Origin: Arion vulgaris
Taxonomy: Eukaryota; Mollusca; Gastropoda; Stylommatophora; Arionidae
Direction: 5' to 3'
Assembly (NCBI GenBank): GCA_020796225.1
Contig: CM036756.1
Span: 53,536,616 to 53,600,615 of the forward strand
DNA: 64,000 bases
Position 1 is the stretch's first letter, and every line of letters starts with the position of its first letter. Under the pieces are notes generated by a model, which saw nothing but the letters and a program-made list of their open reading frames with translations, was not told the DNA's origin and ran no database searches. Position numbers and translations under genes: made by a program. Positions 55,255-64,000 of the stretch are shown piece by piece.

Positions 55255-55378
55255 AGCGGACATGTGCATCTGATTTCAACCAGACCTCCTTAGTCGCCTC
55301 TTACGACATGCATGGCAGGTAACAGTGGTTCTATTCTTTACACCCCAAATTTGAGCCCGGTAACCACTCGGGCGAGAA
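55255..55378 (-). mobile_element. SINE B, 5' half
   Basis: CATGTGCATCTGATTTCAAC, the core GTCGCCTCTTACGACATGCA, ACCCCAAATTTGAGCCCGG then TAACCACTCGGGCG. The 3' half is absent. Confidence 0.85.
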
Positions 55379-55757
55379 CAGAAACATAACTAAATTTGTG
55401 TTCAAGGATTCAAAAGACGGATTTGATTTAGATTGATTATTCTGATAAGATTATCAAAACTGAATCAGATGACTGTTTGGATCAAACAGAAATGTTTCTA
55501 TCGATTTATATTGAAGTTACCTTTGTTCCTTCTAAAGATTAGACTACAGTGTTTGGGAGTGTATGTGAACATGTCCTATATAATATGTCAAGTAAATTTG
55601 ATACTTAATAGACCTCCACATACTCATGTTGCTAGTACTGTTAATTAATGCTTTTGTTCATTTTCTTCTATGCCATAATGTTAGACTGTCTAATATTTGA
55701 CCTATGTCATGGAGATTTTAAAGTAACGTTTTCAAATTTGTCACCAGTTTTTTCTAG

Positions 55758-55787
55758 TGATCCAAATGAAGATCCAGATATCCCCAA
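55758..55787 (+). CDS. SH3BP2-like adaptor, candidate 30-nt acidic exon
   Basis: Acceptor tttttctag and a non-ideal donor gtcataag. Reads (N)DPNEDPDIP with phase 2 at both ends, so it can be included or skipped without changing frame. SH3BP2 has an acidic linker here. The evidence is only phase, splice sites and composition. Confidence 0.35.
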
Positions 55788-55964
55788 GTCATAAGTAGAA
55801 AAGTAAATAAAAATGATATAATAAAGGATGGCAGGAAATGGCAGCATGAAGCAGGAATTATAAAAACATTTGAGATCTTATATTTGTTGACTTAATTCTC
55901 ATTATATCCTTGGCACATAGGACTCTTTGTTTCTCTGGGTTTTTTTTGTTGGTGACCGTCAGTG

Positions 55965-56222
55965 ACGTCCATGGTGCCAGGGCCGCAGGAAAGAAAGAAT
56001 AGTGCCACTGTGACCTACAAGGCATGTCGTAAGAGGCAACTGATGTAGGACCTCAGGAAGATACCCTAGTAAATAAAAAGCATCGCAGAAATCGGATGTG
56101 CTGGCCAACTTGTAGGCACATAACTGCCACAACGTACAATCGCTCTTAGGCTCAGATCACATACATATCACACAGAGTGGTTAACATGTGGTCAATATGG
56201 AGTGTTCGACGAAGAATGTGAC
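55965..56222 (+). mobile_element. SINE A copy, full length
   Basis: CATGGTGCCAGGGCCGCAGG, AAGAATAGTGCCACTGTGAC, ATGTCGTAAGAGGCAACTGA, CCTAGTAAATAAAAAGCATC, AACTTGTAGGCACATAACTG, tail GTTCGACGAAGAA. Confidence 0.88.
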
Positions 56223-56224
56223 CT

Positions 56225-56345
56225 TCAGCTGAGTTGATTTTCTTCATTTTACACGCCGGAAAGAAAAAGACCCTGGTTCTACCAAAGTGCAATCCTACAT
56301 TCTGAAGATTAGAAGGTTGGTGCCCTAGCCATTGTGTCACCCACT
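56225..56345 (-). mobile_element. tRNA-like SINE fragment (J)
   Basis: Minus strand GTGACACAATGGCTAGGGCA is an A-box-like head; a body follows without a clear B box. It stops about 50 bp before an SH3BP2-like exon. Confidence 0.4.
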
Positions 56346-56395
56346 CTTCATTCAGATTACTGCATAATGAATATTAATAGAGTTTCTTCTTTCAG

Positions 56396-56541
56396 TTTTC
56401 AAATCAGATCTCCAAAACATGAAACATCCATAGAAACTTTGTCTACCTGCTCATGGGACTCTGGAGACTACAGAGATTTAGAGGATTGTATATACATGGA
56501 GCCAGTTGAATCCAGAATACCCAGTTTCATTGATACCAAAG
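56396..56541 (+). CDS. SH3BP2-like adaptor, tyrosine-rich acidic linker
   Basis: Acceptor cttctttcag; the probable donor is gttcttc. Encodes FQIRSPKHETSIETLSTCSW, DSGDYRDLEDCIYMEPVESR and IPSFIDTK. The GDYRDLEDCIYMEPV segment parallels EDYEHDDEDDSYLEPDSPE of human SH3BP2 and carries two candidate phosphotyrosines (DY and IYMEP). Incoming phase 2 and outgoing phase 1 fit the neighbours. The donor is weak, so the 3' end could differ. Confidence 0.6.
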
Positions 56542-56629
56542 GTTCTTCATTGTTGCTTTGTATAATCATATGATTATAGTAAGATTTAGTAGGGATATAT
56601 TTCATTGATCCATTGATAGGAACTTCATC

Positions 56630-57055
56630 ATTGCACTTCGTTGAGTAACCATGTGCGCTCCAATCTCTTTCTTACACAGGAAGATCTCAGCGGTAGTTCA
56701 CGAACTCCGTAGCCCCAGTGAAAGTCCCCGATGTAATTTAGCAGATGGTGAAATATTTTGTAGTTTTCTTTTTTAATCTTTCTAATGAATTTTGCTCTGA
56801 GCGCTTTCCAGCCCATTTTATCACCTGTCTCCGATAGGACTAGGAGCTCTCACCTACATTGAGATCAGGATCTCTTCCAGGTGCAAACTCGAGAGATTTT
56901 TCTCGTAGGAGTTTTATTTGTTATCTTTCTATCTAATGAAGTTTACCTGCGCAGCGGCTTTCCAGCCCATTTTATCACCTGTCTCCGATAGGACTAGGAG
57001 CTCTCACCTACATTGAGATCAGGATCTCTTCCAGGTGCAAACTCAGATTTTTCTT
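56630..57055 (-). repeat. Repeat Q with a local ~130-bp tandem duplication
   Basis: TTTCCAGCCCATTTTATCAC, CTGTCTCCGATAGGACTAGG, AGCTCTCACCTACATTGAGA and TCAGGATCTCTTCCAGGTGC occur at 56800-56890 and again at 56955-57045, almost identical. Related to 10440-10800. Confidence 0.75.
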
Positions 57056-57216
57056 ATAAATTGTTTGTCTTCATCTCAGCTTCTTCAGACATTACCAGAG
57101 TTGCTTCACTTACTTCCCTGCTGGAAGACCTCTGTCTAGGATGGTTGTAATATTTCCTTCTTTGTTAGTTTCCATTTTTATTAAGGTTCCTTTGACTTAC
57201 ATTTTGTACAAGATGA

Positions 57217-58183
57217 GGTAAGCAACCGCCTGTGTGTTACCGGGGTTTGCATAGGGAGCAATGAATAGTAACACTGCTACCTACAAGATATGTCATAAGA
57301 TACGACAGGTAGAGACCCGACCATGTGTTGCCGGGGTCAGCATGTGGAGCAATGAATAGTAACACTACTACCTACAAGATATGTCATAAGATACAACTAA
57401 GGTAGGAGCCCGACCATGTGCTGCCGGGGTCTCATGGGGAGCAATGAATAGTAACACTACTACCTACAAGATATGTCATAAGATACGACTAAGGTAGGAG
57501 CCCGACAATGTGTTGCCGGGGTCTACATGGGGAGCAATGAATAGTAACACTACTACCTACAAGATATGTCATAAGATACGACTAAGGTAGGAGCCCGACC
57601 ATGTGCTGCCGGGACTAGAAAGGGGAGCAATGAATAGTAACACTACTACCTACAAGATATGTCATAAGATACGACTAAGGTAGGGAACCGACCATGTGTT
57701 GCCGGGGTCTACATGGGGAGCAATGAATAGTAACACTACTACCTACAAGATATGTCATAAGATACGACTAAGGTAGGGGCCCGACCATGTGTTGCCGGGG
57801 TCAGCATGTGGAGCAATGAATAGTAACACTACTACCTACAAGATATGTCATAAGATACGACTAAGGTAGGAGCCCGACAATGTGTTGCCGGGGTCAGCAT
57901 GTGGAGCAATGAATAGTAACACTACTACCTACAAGATATGTCATAAGATACGACTAAGGTAGGAGCCCGACCATGTGTTGCCGGGGTCTACATGGGGAGC
58001 AATGAATAGTAACACTACTACCTACAAGATATGTCATAAGATACGACTAAGGTAGGAGCCCGACAATGTGTTGCCAGGACTAGAAAGGGGAGCAATGAAT
58101 AGTAACACTACTACCTACAAGATATGTCATAAGATACGACTAAGGTAGGGACCCGACCATGTGCTGCCAGGACTAGAAAGGGG
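57217..58183. repeat. 93-bp satellite made from the SINE core, about 10 units
   Basis: GAGCAATGAATAG recurs at 57256, 57347, 57439, 57532, 57625, 57718, 57811, 57904, 57997 and 58090 (periods 91, 92, then 93). Each unit holds TGTGTTGCCGGGGTC, the SINE A head, plus AGTAACACTACTACCTACAA and ATGTCATAAGATACGACTAA, the SINE core. The SINE 3' half is absent. Two head variants (TCTACATGGG and ACTAGAAAGG) alternate irregularly. Confidence 0.95.
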
Positions 58184-58260
58184 ATCAAAGAATATGCAGC
58201 AGTGTGGTACACCTGCCAAGTATGTCGTAAGAGGTGACTATGGAAGGTAGATTGTGGGGC
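58184..58260 (+). mobile_element. SINE core-like unit at the satellite edge
   Basis: CAAAGAATATGCAGCAGTGT, ACACCTGCCAAGTATGTCGT then AAGAGGTGACTATGGAAGG. Less changed from the SINE core (GTCGTAAGAGG) than the satellite units, so perhaps closer to the founder. Confidence 0.6.
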
Positions 58261-58319
58261 TGGCTACCTCACCATGTAGAAAAGATAAGCCAAAAAAACT
58301 TTAACAAACAATGAAAGTA

Positions 58320-58458
58320 CAACCTGGATACATATTAAAAGGATAGGTAAGATGTGGAAAGAATTGAAAGGAATGTCAAGAAAGAGAAAGAGCTGGAAGA
58401 AGTTTGTTGAAGACCTGTGCTCCATTAGGAGTTTAAAGGTGAAGAAGAAGAAGAGGTA
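58320..58458 (+). mobile_element. LINE D 3' end
   Basis: AAAAGGATAGGTAAGATGTG, AGAGCTGGAAGAAGTTTGTT GAAGACC then GTGAAGAAGAAGAAG. Same end as at 42060-42165. Confidence 0.75.
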
Positions 58459-58519
58459 ACCAACTCTTATTAGTTGCCTCCTGCAACATGTCTGACAGAT
58501 TGCAGTATTTCTGTTTTTG

Positions 58520-59340
58520 TTTATCTTTCATTATCAGAAAAGTTTCACGTAGGGTCAGGAGTAAGACAAGGTTGCGTACTATCGCCGCTGCTATTCATCA
58601 CGTACATTGACCACATTTGTAAAATAGCTAACACCAGCGAAGGAAACAACCTCGGAGAACTCTTAAATGAATTTCTTTTTGCAGACGATCAGGCAATCAT
58701 ATCAACAACAGAAGAACAACTACAACAACACATCAAAGATCCCGTTAGCATGTGAATACAACATAAAATTTAAAATCGAAAAACAGAAAATGACATTCGC
58801 CAGAGAGGAAAACACAACATTCCCCGATAATCATCTATAAATCAATAAAGATTTCACATACCTGGGGAGCATTTTTTTGCAATTTGGGAAAAATAACTAA
58901 TGAAATTCAAACAGTGCAACAAACAAATCAAATGATAGGGGAAATGGCGCAAATTTTTAAAATGCAAAACACGCCCCATGAACACAAAAGAGCAATGTTC
59001 CAAAACTTTCTCCCCACATTATGTTACCCGTGCCCAAACCTGGCCTGACAACAACGATGAAAAAAACTATACAACAGAGATGAAGTGTCACCAGAATGCT
59101 GGGTGTACAAGAAGAACCGGTTGAGAAATGAAGACATCAGGAAAAAAAGTTACAACATCAGTACTAGACTTCATCAAGAAACAACAAATTAAATGGTTGG
59201 CCGTAAGCAGATTAATCGAATGCCCCAAAGAAATTTTCGAACAATGGGGAAAAGCAAAAAGGCCTTACGCAAAGATGGACCCCAGAGATAAAAGGAAAAG
59301 AGACTATCAAAGGGGATCTAGGGGCCCCCTTTAAAATTTT
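58520..59340 (+). mobile_element. LINE O fragment with reverse transcriptase core
   Basis: Reads LSEKFHVGSGVRQGCVLSPL, LFITYIDHICKIANTSEGNN, LLNEFLFADDQAIISTTEEQ (catalytic FADD kept). Then, with many shifts, MNTKEQCS, TTEMKCHQNAGCTRRTG and DFIKKQQIKWLAVSRLIECP. Same family and similar 5' end as 4040-4945. Confidence 0.85.
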
Positions 59341-59429
59341 TCCCACCTGCGCTGTGAGATAAGGGTTCGAGAAAAAAAGAAAGTTCTTCGTATCCCAAAT
59401 ACCCATGGAGGATTCTAAATTACAAATTT

Positions 59430-60450
59430 CATTTTTTTTAAACATCTTATTTGTTGTCATAATCAATCTTTATTCTTTAACTAAACCAGCAATACTTTCT
59501 TATTTGTTGTCATAATAATCTTTTATTTTTAACTAAACCAGCAAAAACTTTTTTATTTGTTGTCATAATCAATCTTTTTTTCTTTAACTAAACCGCAATA
59601 CTTTTTTTTTTTGTCTAATAATCTTTATTCTTTAACTAAACCAAATACTTTTTATTTGTTGTCATAATCAATCTTTATTCTTTAACTAAACCAGCAATAC
59701 TTTATTTTTGTCATAATCAATCTTTTATTCTTTTAACTAAACCAGCAAACTTTCTTATTTGTTGTAAATCAATCTTTATTCTTTAACTAAACCAGCAATA
59801 CCTTTTTGTTGTCATAATCAATCTTTTTTTCTTTAATTAAAAAATATTTCATTTGTTGTCATAATCAATTTTTTTTCTTTTTTTAAAAACCAAATACTTT
59901 TTTATTTGTTGTCATAATCAATCTTTATTCTTTAATAAAAACCCGCAAAAACTTTTTTATTTGTTGTCATAATCAAACTTTATTCTTTAACTAAACCAGC
60001 AATACTTTTTTATTTGTTGTCATAATCAATCTTTATTCTTTAAATAAAACCAGCAAAAACTTTTTTTTTTTTCTAATCTTTTTATTCTTTAAAAACCGCA
60101 ATACTTTTTATTTGTTGTCATAAAAATCTTTTTATTTTTAAATAAAAGCAAAATTTTCTTATTTGTTGTATAATCCCTTTTCTTTAAAAAAAAAATACTT
60201 TCTTATTTTTTGCAAATAACTAATTCTTAATAAACCAGAATATTTCTTTTTTGTTGTCAAATTTCTTTACCCAACAAACCCCAAAATTTTAGTTGTCATA
60301 ATCAAATTATTCTTTTAAAAAACCACAAAATTTTTTTTTTGTAAATCAATCTATTTTTCTTTAACTAAACCAGCAATACTTTCTTATTTGTTGTCATAAT
60401 CAATCTTTTATTCTTTAACTAAACCAGCAAATACTTTCTTTTTATTTTCT
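59430..60450. repeat. ~52-bp minisatellite, about 19 noisy units
   Basis: Consensus blocks TTATTTGTTGTCATAATCAA, TCTTTATTCTTTAACTAAAC and CAGCAATACTTT repeat throughout. Units near 60080-60350 are badly damaged by indels, mostly in T and A runs. Confidence 0.92.
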
Positions 60451-60454
60451 CTAA

Positions 60455-60985
60455 TCCTGTTTTGCCACACATCATCTGGATAAAAGAGGCTTTTGTTGCG
60501 CTTCATAAGTACTGTTTTCTACAGCTTCTGTTATTTTTGAGATCCACCTTTTGCATAGATGCTTTTTGATTTGTATCCACTGTATTGGAGTAGCATTGTT
60601 CTTTGAAGTGCACTGTCTGTTGGTAATCTACTCGCCTGTGTGGTGCTGGGGCACGCAAGGAAAGTACAGAATAGTACCACTGCGACCTATAAGGCATGTC
60701 GTAAGAGGCAACTGATGTAGGCCCTAGAGATGCTACCCTAGTAAATAAAAAGCAGAGCAGAAATCGAATGTGCTGCATTTGTAGGCGTATAACTGGCACA
60801 ATGTACAATCGCTCTTAGGCCCAGATCACATACAAATCACAAAGGGTAGTTAACAAATGGTCGATATGGAGCGTTCGAAGAAGAAGAAGGTAATCTTCTT
60901 GTGTGACAGAACCATTCAATTTGTTGTTTCTTGATGAAATTCAGTGCTGATTTTGTACCCCCTCTTATCCTGATGTCTAACAATA
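60455..60985 (-). mobile_element. LINE O 3' end, split by SINE A
   Basis: 60455-60622 and 60890-60985 align in order with 4040-4320: TCTGTTATTTTTGAGATCCA, GTGCACTGTCTGTTGGTAAT then CCATTCAATTTGTTGTTTCT. SINE A is inserted at GGTAATCT, which is repeated on both sides. Confidence 0.85.
60628..60889 (+). mobile_element. SINE A copy inserted into LINE O
   Basis: CGCCTGTGTGGTGCTGGGGC, ATGTCGTAAGAGGCAACTGA, CTAGTAAATAAAAAGC, GTATAACTGGCACAATGTAC, GATATGGAGCGTTCGAAGAA and the tail GAAGAAGAAG. Target repeat GGTAATCT. Confidence 0.9.
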
Positions 60986-61090
60986 CTGATAAGTGAATAG
61001 TGATTTGAATGTATCTAAAAATCTAAGTGAATTTCTTTAACAGATTTCAAATAAAGCATATACTTGAATAGCATTTTGTTATCCTTTCAG

Positions 61091-61171
61091 ATGAGGTCTC
61101 AGAAAGTGAAAATAATGAAGATGTTGAACATCCTCCTCTTCCTCCAAGACCTGCCTTTTATATCAGTTCAG
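61091..61171 (+). CDS. SH3BP2-like adaptor, proline-rich exon
   Basis: Acceptor tatcctttcag, donor gtagaaatt. Encodes (D)EVSESENNEDVEHPPLPPRP then AFYISS. PPLPPRP is a canonical SH3-ligand motif. In human SH3BP2 the matching place reads PPPPVPTPRKPAF, so the trailing PAF agrees too. Phase 1 in and phase 1 out. Confidence 0.7.
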
Positions 61172-61239
61172 GTAGAAATTAATTCATGTGTTCACTTTTA
61201 TCTAATGGTTTTTATATTTTATTGTAGAAAATGGGGTTG

Positions 61240-61500
61240 CCCTAGTGTCAACATGCCGTGGAAGTTAAGAGGTTTGAGGCCGGCTTGGTTGAAACAACAA
61301 AACATTTCTGTATGCACACTCTACATGGTTAGATACAGGAAACCCTGATCTTAACTAAATTACAAGTATCTCTGAAGTCAGGGTAAGGCTACCCTAAATG
61401 GTGAGGGACACTGGTGATAAGGAAACAATCCCTCACACAAAAATCAACTACCTCTAAAGTAATAATGGGCGAACAACAAAAGAAAAAAATTGAATTTTAA
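61240..61500 (+). mobile_element. SINE E-related repeat
   Basis: GATACAGGAAACCCTGATCT, TACAAGTATCTCTGAAGTCA GG, GGTGAGGGACACTGGTGAT, CACACAAAAATCAACTACC. The first two blocks also occur around 26540-26780. Confidence 0.55.
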
Positions 61501-61559
61501 AACGCGTTTCATCACCTGTCAAATCATTCTCTGCAAAACATCCTCTCAAAGTCCAGCAA

Positions 61560-61930
61560 ACTGAGAAATTATACTACCATACGACAACACAGACCTACAC
61601 TCAAATTTCATAGTGATAACAATAATTCTGTATTAAGACAAAAAGGCTGAAGAAACGCACACCATCATGAGAGCAAAGACACTTGAAAATATGAACACCT
61701 TATATCCCCAACCCTAGTGGACCCATATATACACACTGATGTATCATCAGACACAACAAGGAAAGAAGGGACCGGTATATCATCCTACTCAAAGATGATA
61801 CAACAATAGAATTTAAAGTATCACCAGAGAACTTTCAATAAATTTCAGAACTGAGCAACAGGCAGTTGCTGATGCCACCAAAATATTACAATGAAAGAAC
61901 TATACAAAATAACAAACCTATCTTACTGTG
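61560..61930 (+). mobile_element. Possible LINE RNase H remnant
   Basis: Frames read YTDVSSDTTRKEGTG and, one frame over, RTEQQAVADATKI, loosely like the start and middle of a LINE RNase H domain (YTDGS ... E..AI..A). Weak. Confidence 0.35.
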
Positions 61931-62289
61931 GGGGGAATACTTATATGGCCTTAGTACCAACGGAGTTTAATCTTCTTCTTCCATTTTTTCAGTACCAACT
62001 TTGACTGAAATCACACATTATCGTAAAGTCTCTTTTTACTTTTTCTTTAAGTTTTCTTTAGGCTGTTGTGAAAATTCTCTTTGACTTTACAAACATGCAA
62101 GACAGAACAAGGATTTGCTGAACAACAGTATAGAAAGACTAAAATCTTGGATGCTTCAGGCATAGAAAATTATTCAACAGATGTGTGCTTGAGAACATTG
62201 AACCTGATGAAGAATGCTTGAGTGCCAGAAGGGAACAATACATTCTTTTTCACATTGGATAGAGAATGCAGATAAGAAAACACGGAGGT

Positions 62290-62520
62290 CATGAAGAAAG
62301 AAAATTCAGGCGTGATCTCTGATGGCGATGTGGTCATTTATACAGATGGGTCTGTTCTGCGCATGTGGAACTCACAGGCTTTCACTGATGAGGTTAATGT
62401 GGGATATTGTGAAGGAAAACAGTAATGTTTTGGTGTGACTACAAGTTGTCTAACTATGGGAGTTATGGCAGTAACTAAAGTAATGACCTGGCTGGAATCA
62501 CAGACTTTTGAGTCAATGAC
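62290..62520 (+). mobile_element. LINE L RNase H, 5' part
   Basis: Reads DGDVVIYTDGSVLRMWNSQA then CFGVTTSCLTMGVMAVTKVM and TWLESQTF. Y-T-D-G-S is the first catalytic block of RNase H. It continues into the 85-88-bp array. Confidence 0.8.
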
Positions 62521-62870
62521 TCTATGCACAGGAAGATCAAGACAGTCTGGGCTCTAAGGCAGTGGTTGGTGCATACTTTTAACCTGTGTATGCTTTCTCA
62601 ATGACTCTATACACAGGAAAATCAAGACAGTTTGGGCTCGAAGTCAGTGGTTGGAGTTGCAGACTTTTAACATGTGTGTATGCTTCTCAATAACTATGCA
62701 CAGGAAGATCAAGACAGCCTGGGCTCGAAGGCAATTGTTGCAGTCACAGACTTTTAACCTGTGTATGGTCTGTCAATGACTCTATGCACAGGAAGATCAA
62801 GACAGTATGGCCTTGATGGCAGTGGCTGGAGTCTCTGTGAAAGTCATTACTAATAAAATCGGTTTTTGTG
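62520..62870. repeat. 85-88-bp tandem array cut from RNase H coding sequence
   Basis: CAGGAAGATCAAGACAG recurs at 62529, 62614 (CAGGAAAATC), 62701 and 62789. Each unit can be read as a diverged L-x-D-S-M-H-R-K-I-K-T-V-W-A-R-R-Q-W-L-E-S-Q-T-F segment, the part of LINE L RNase H from SDSM to the next WLE. Units differ in frame because of small indels. Confidence 0.88.
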
Positions 62871-63132
62871 ACTACAAGAATATAAAAACAAATGTGGTGT
62901 AGCCAGACAAAAGTGCTACGCTGGAAGTCAATGAAGAAAAGTAAACCAACATAAAACTATTGTCGTAAGCTGCCATAGGCTGAGAGATATCCTAAGGAAA
63001 CGAGGGTGCAATTATGGACTAAATAGTTTAATGTGCAATGATGATGATCTATGACTGAACTCAACTTGTTGAACAAATTCATAACATTTTAATAGCTCTA
63101 CATATATTTTACTTTGATATCTTTCATTACAG

Positions 63133-63305
63133 ACCCACAACGTGTTTCAAGGGCTAAAACGATACCTAAGCAGCAAAAATTTGAGATTGATAGGTCAAAA
63201 TCTTACAGTTCCACTTTCCAAAAACTTGTGAAATCACTTGAAGGGGAATCATCTTCTCATGTAGATGACAGGTTGGAACAAGCCTCAGCTAGCAGTAATA
63301 GTGAG
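63133..63305 (+). CDS. SH3BP2-like adaptor, linker exon
   Basis: Acceptor tttcattacag, donor gtgtgtgatt. Encodes (D)PQRVSRAKTIPKQQKFEIDR, SKSYSSTFQKLVKSLEGESS and SHVDDRLEQASASSNSE. Low-complexity, Ser-rich and basic, as expected of the long linker before an SH2 domain. The SH2 exons would lie beyond 64000. The 51-bp array that follows is in the next intron. Confidence 0.6.
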
Positions 63306-63399
63306 GTGTGTGATTAGTTTTTTTTTAGTATGCTGTATTTGAATGTTTGAAAGTTCTGTGAAAAACAGTGCTTCATAGCTGTGTGTTCTGAGATTTGAA

Positions 63400-63570
63400 A
63401 TTACTAGTCGGAGAGTGGGATTTTATCCAACTATAACGACTCACATATACTCAGCCTTGGGTACCAGAGAAACACTGGGAATTAATAGCAACCAAAGTGA
63501 TGTTGGCCACATCATCCATCATGTGCCACCGGTCAAAGAAAAATACAACCTAACACTTTATTTCTAACAT
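63400..63570 (+). mobile_element. SINE C copy, 3' part
   Basis: CAGCCTTGGGTACCAGAGAA, ACACTGGGAATTAATAGC, the middle GATGTTGGCCACATCATCCA, then GGTCAAAGAAAAATACAACC. Confidence 0.65.
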
Positions 63571-63599
63571 ATATTACATAGTATGAAAACAAGTTATTT

Positions 63600-64000
63600 A
63601 CTTTTTATTTGATTCATTCATTAGATGTCATCTCTATATCAAATGTTTTATTTGATTCATTGATTCATTCATTAGATGTCATCTCTATATCAAATGTTTT
63701 ATTTGATTCATTAATTCATTCATTAGATGTCATCTCTATATCAAATGTTTTATTTGATTCATTAATTCATTCATTAGATGTCATCTCAATATCAAATGTT
63801 TTTATTTGATTGATTTATTCATTAGATATCATCTCTATATCAGATGTTTTATTTGATTCATTAATTCATTAGATGTCATCTCTATATCAAATGTTTTTAT
63901 TTGATTGATTCATTCATTAGATGTCATCTCTATATCAAATGTTTTATTTGATTCATTAATTCATTCATTAGATGTCATCTCTATATCAAATGTTTTATTT
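63600..64000. repeat. 51-bp minisatellite running off the right edge, at least 8 units
   Basis: GATGTCATC (GATATCATC at 63825) starts units at 63624, 63675, 63726, 63777, 63825, 63872, 63920 and 63971 (periods 51, 51, 51, 48, 47, 48, 51). Each unit carries TCTATATCAAATGTTTTATT and TGATTCATTAATTCATTCAT. It lies in an intron of the SH3BP2-like gene. Confidence 0.95.

Noticed and set aside
63609..63809. Repetitive open frame SLDVISISNVLFDSLIH
   Set aside because: The 51-bp unit is divisible by three, so the frame stays open by chance; later units of 47-48 bp break it.

Overview
This is an animal nuclear genome window of about 60-65% AT (judged by eye). Two spliced genes lie in a dense sea of retroposons. 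The exact species cannot be read from the sequence. The RPB2 protein is metazoan. The LINE, SINE and mariner mix and the retroposon-filled introns suit an invertebrate, perhaps a mollusc or other lophotrochozoan; that placement is a low-confidence inference.

Gene 1 runs leftwards from 32348 to the left edge. It is POLR2B/RPB2, the second-largest subunit of RNA polymerase II. I placed 15 coding exons by matching the translation to the known protein and by checking GT/AG sites and phase at each junction. They run unbroken from the start codon to about codon 764; the C-terminal third lies off the window. The start codon sits in a 19-nt first coding exon. One junction (exon 9 to 10) drops three near-universal residues in the fork region.

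Gene 2 runs rightwards from at least 46983 to beyond the right edge. Seven exons with compatible phases encode parts of a PH domain, an acidic tyrosine segment and a PPLPPRP proline motif, in the order seen in the adaptor SH3BP2. The first exon, one PH exon and the expected SH2 exons were not found or lie outside. The two genes diverge. The roughly 14.6 kb between them holds only repeats and AT-rich sequence.

Repeats by family (letters are mine). SINE A and its relative B share a core around GTCGTAAGAGGCGAC. SINE C, E, H, I, J and K have tRNA-like heads. Element F carries a hammerhead-ribozyme-like motif. LINE N and L end in RNase H domains; LINE O, R, T, D, M, Z and V are RTE/CR1/Jockey-like 3' ends. 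There is one decayed mariner with inverted ends (18316-19635) and one MITE with perfect 28-bp inverted ends (44059-44312).

Tandem structures: a ~1.7 kb duplication (23210-26737) with 65-68-bp minisatellites inside it; a 93-bp satellite built from the SINE core (57217-58183); an 85-88-bp array cut from an RNase H coding segment (62520-62870); a ~52-bp minisatellite (59430-60450); and a 51-bp array at the right edge (63600-64000).

I see no CRISPR, no intact transposase or reverse transcriptase, and no functional RNA gene. The most unusual items are the SINE-core satellite, the ribozyme-like motif of element F, the repeated RNase H segment and the odd RPB2 junction.
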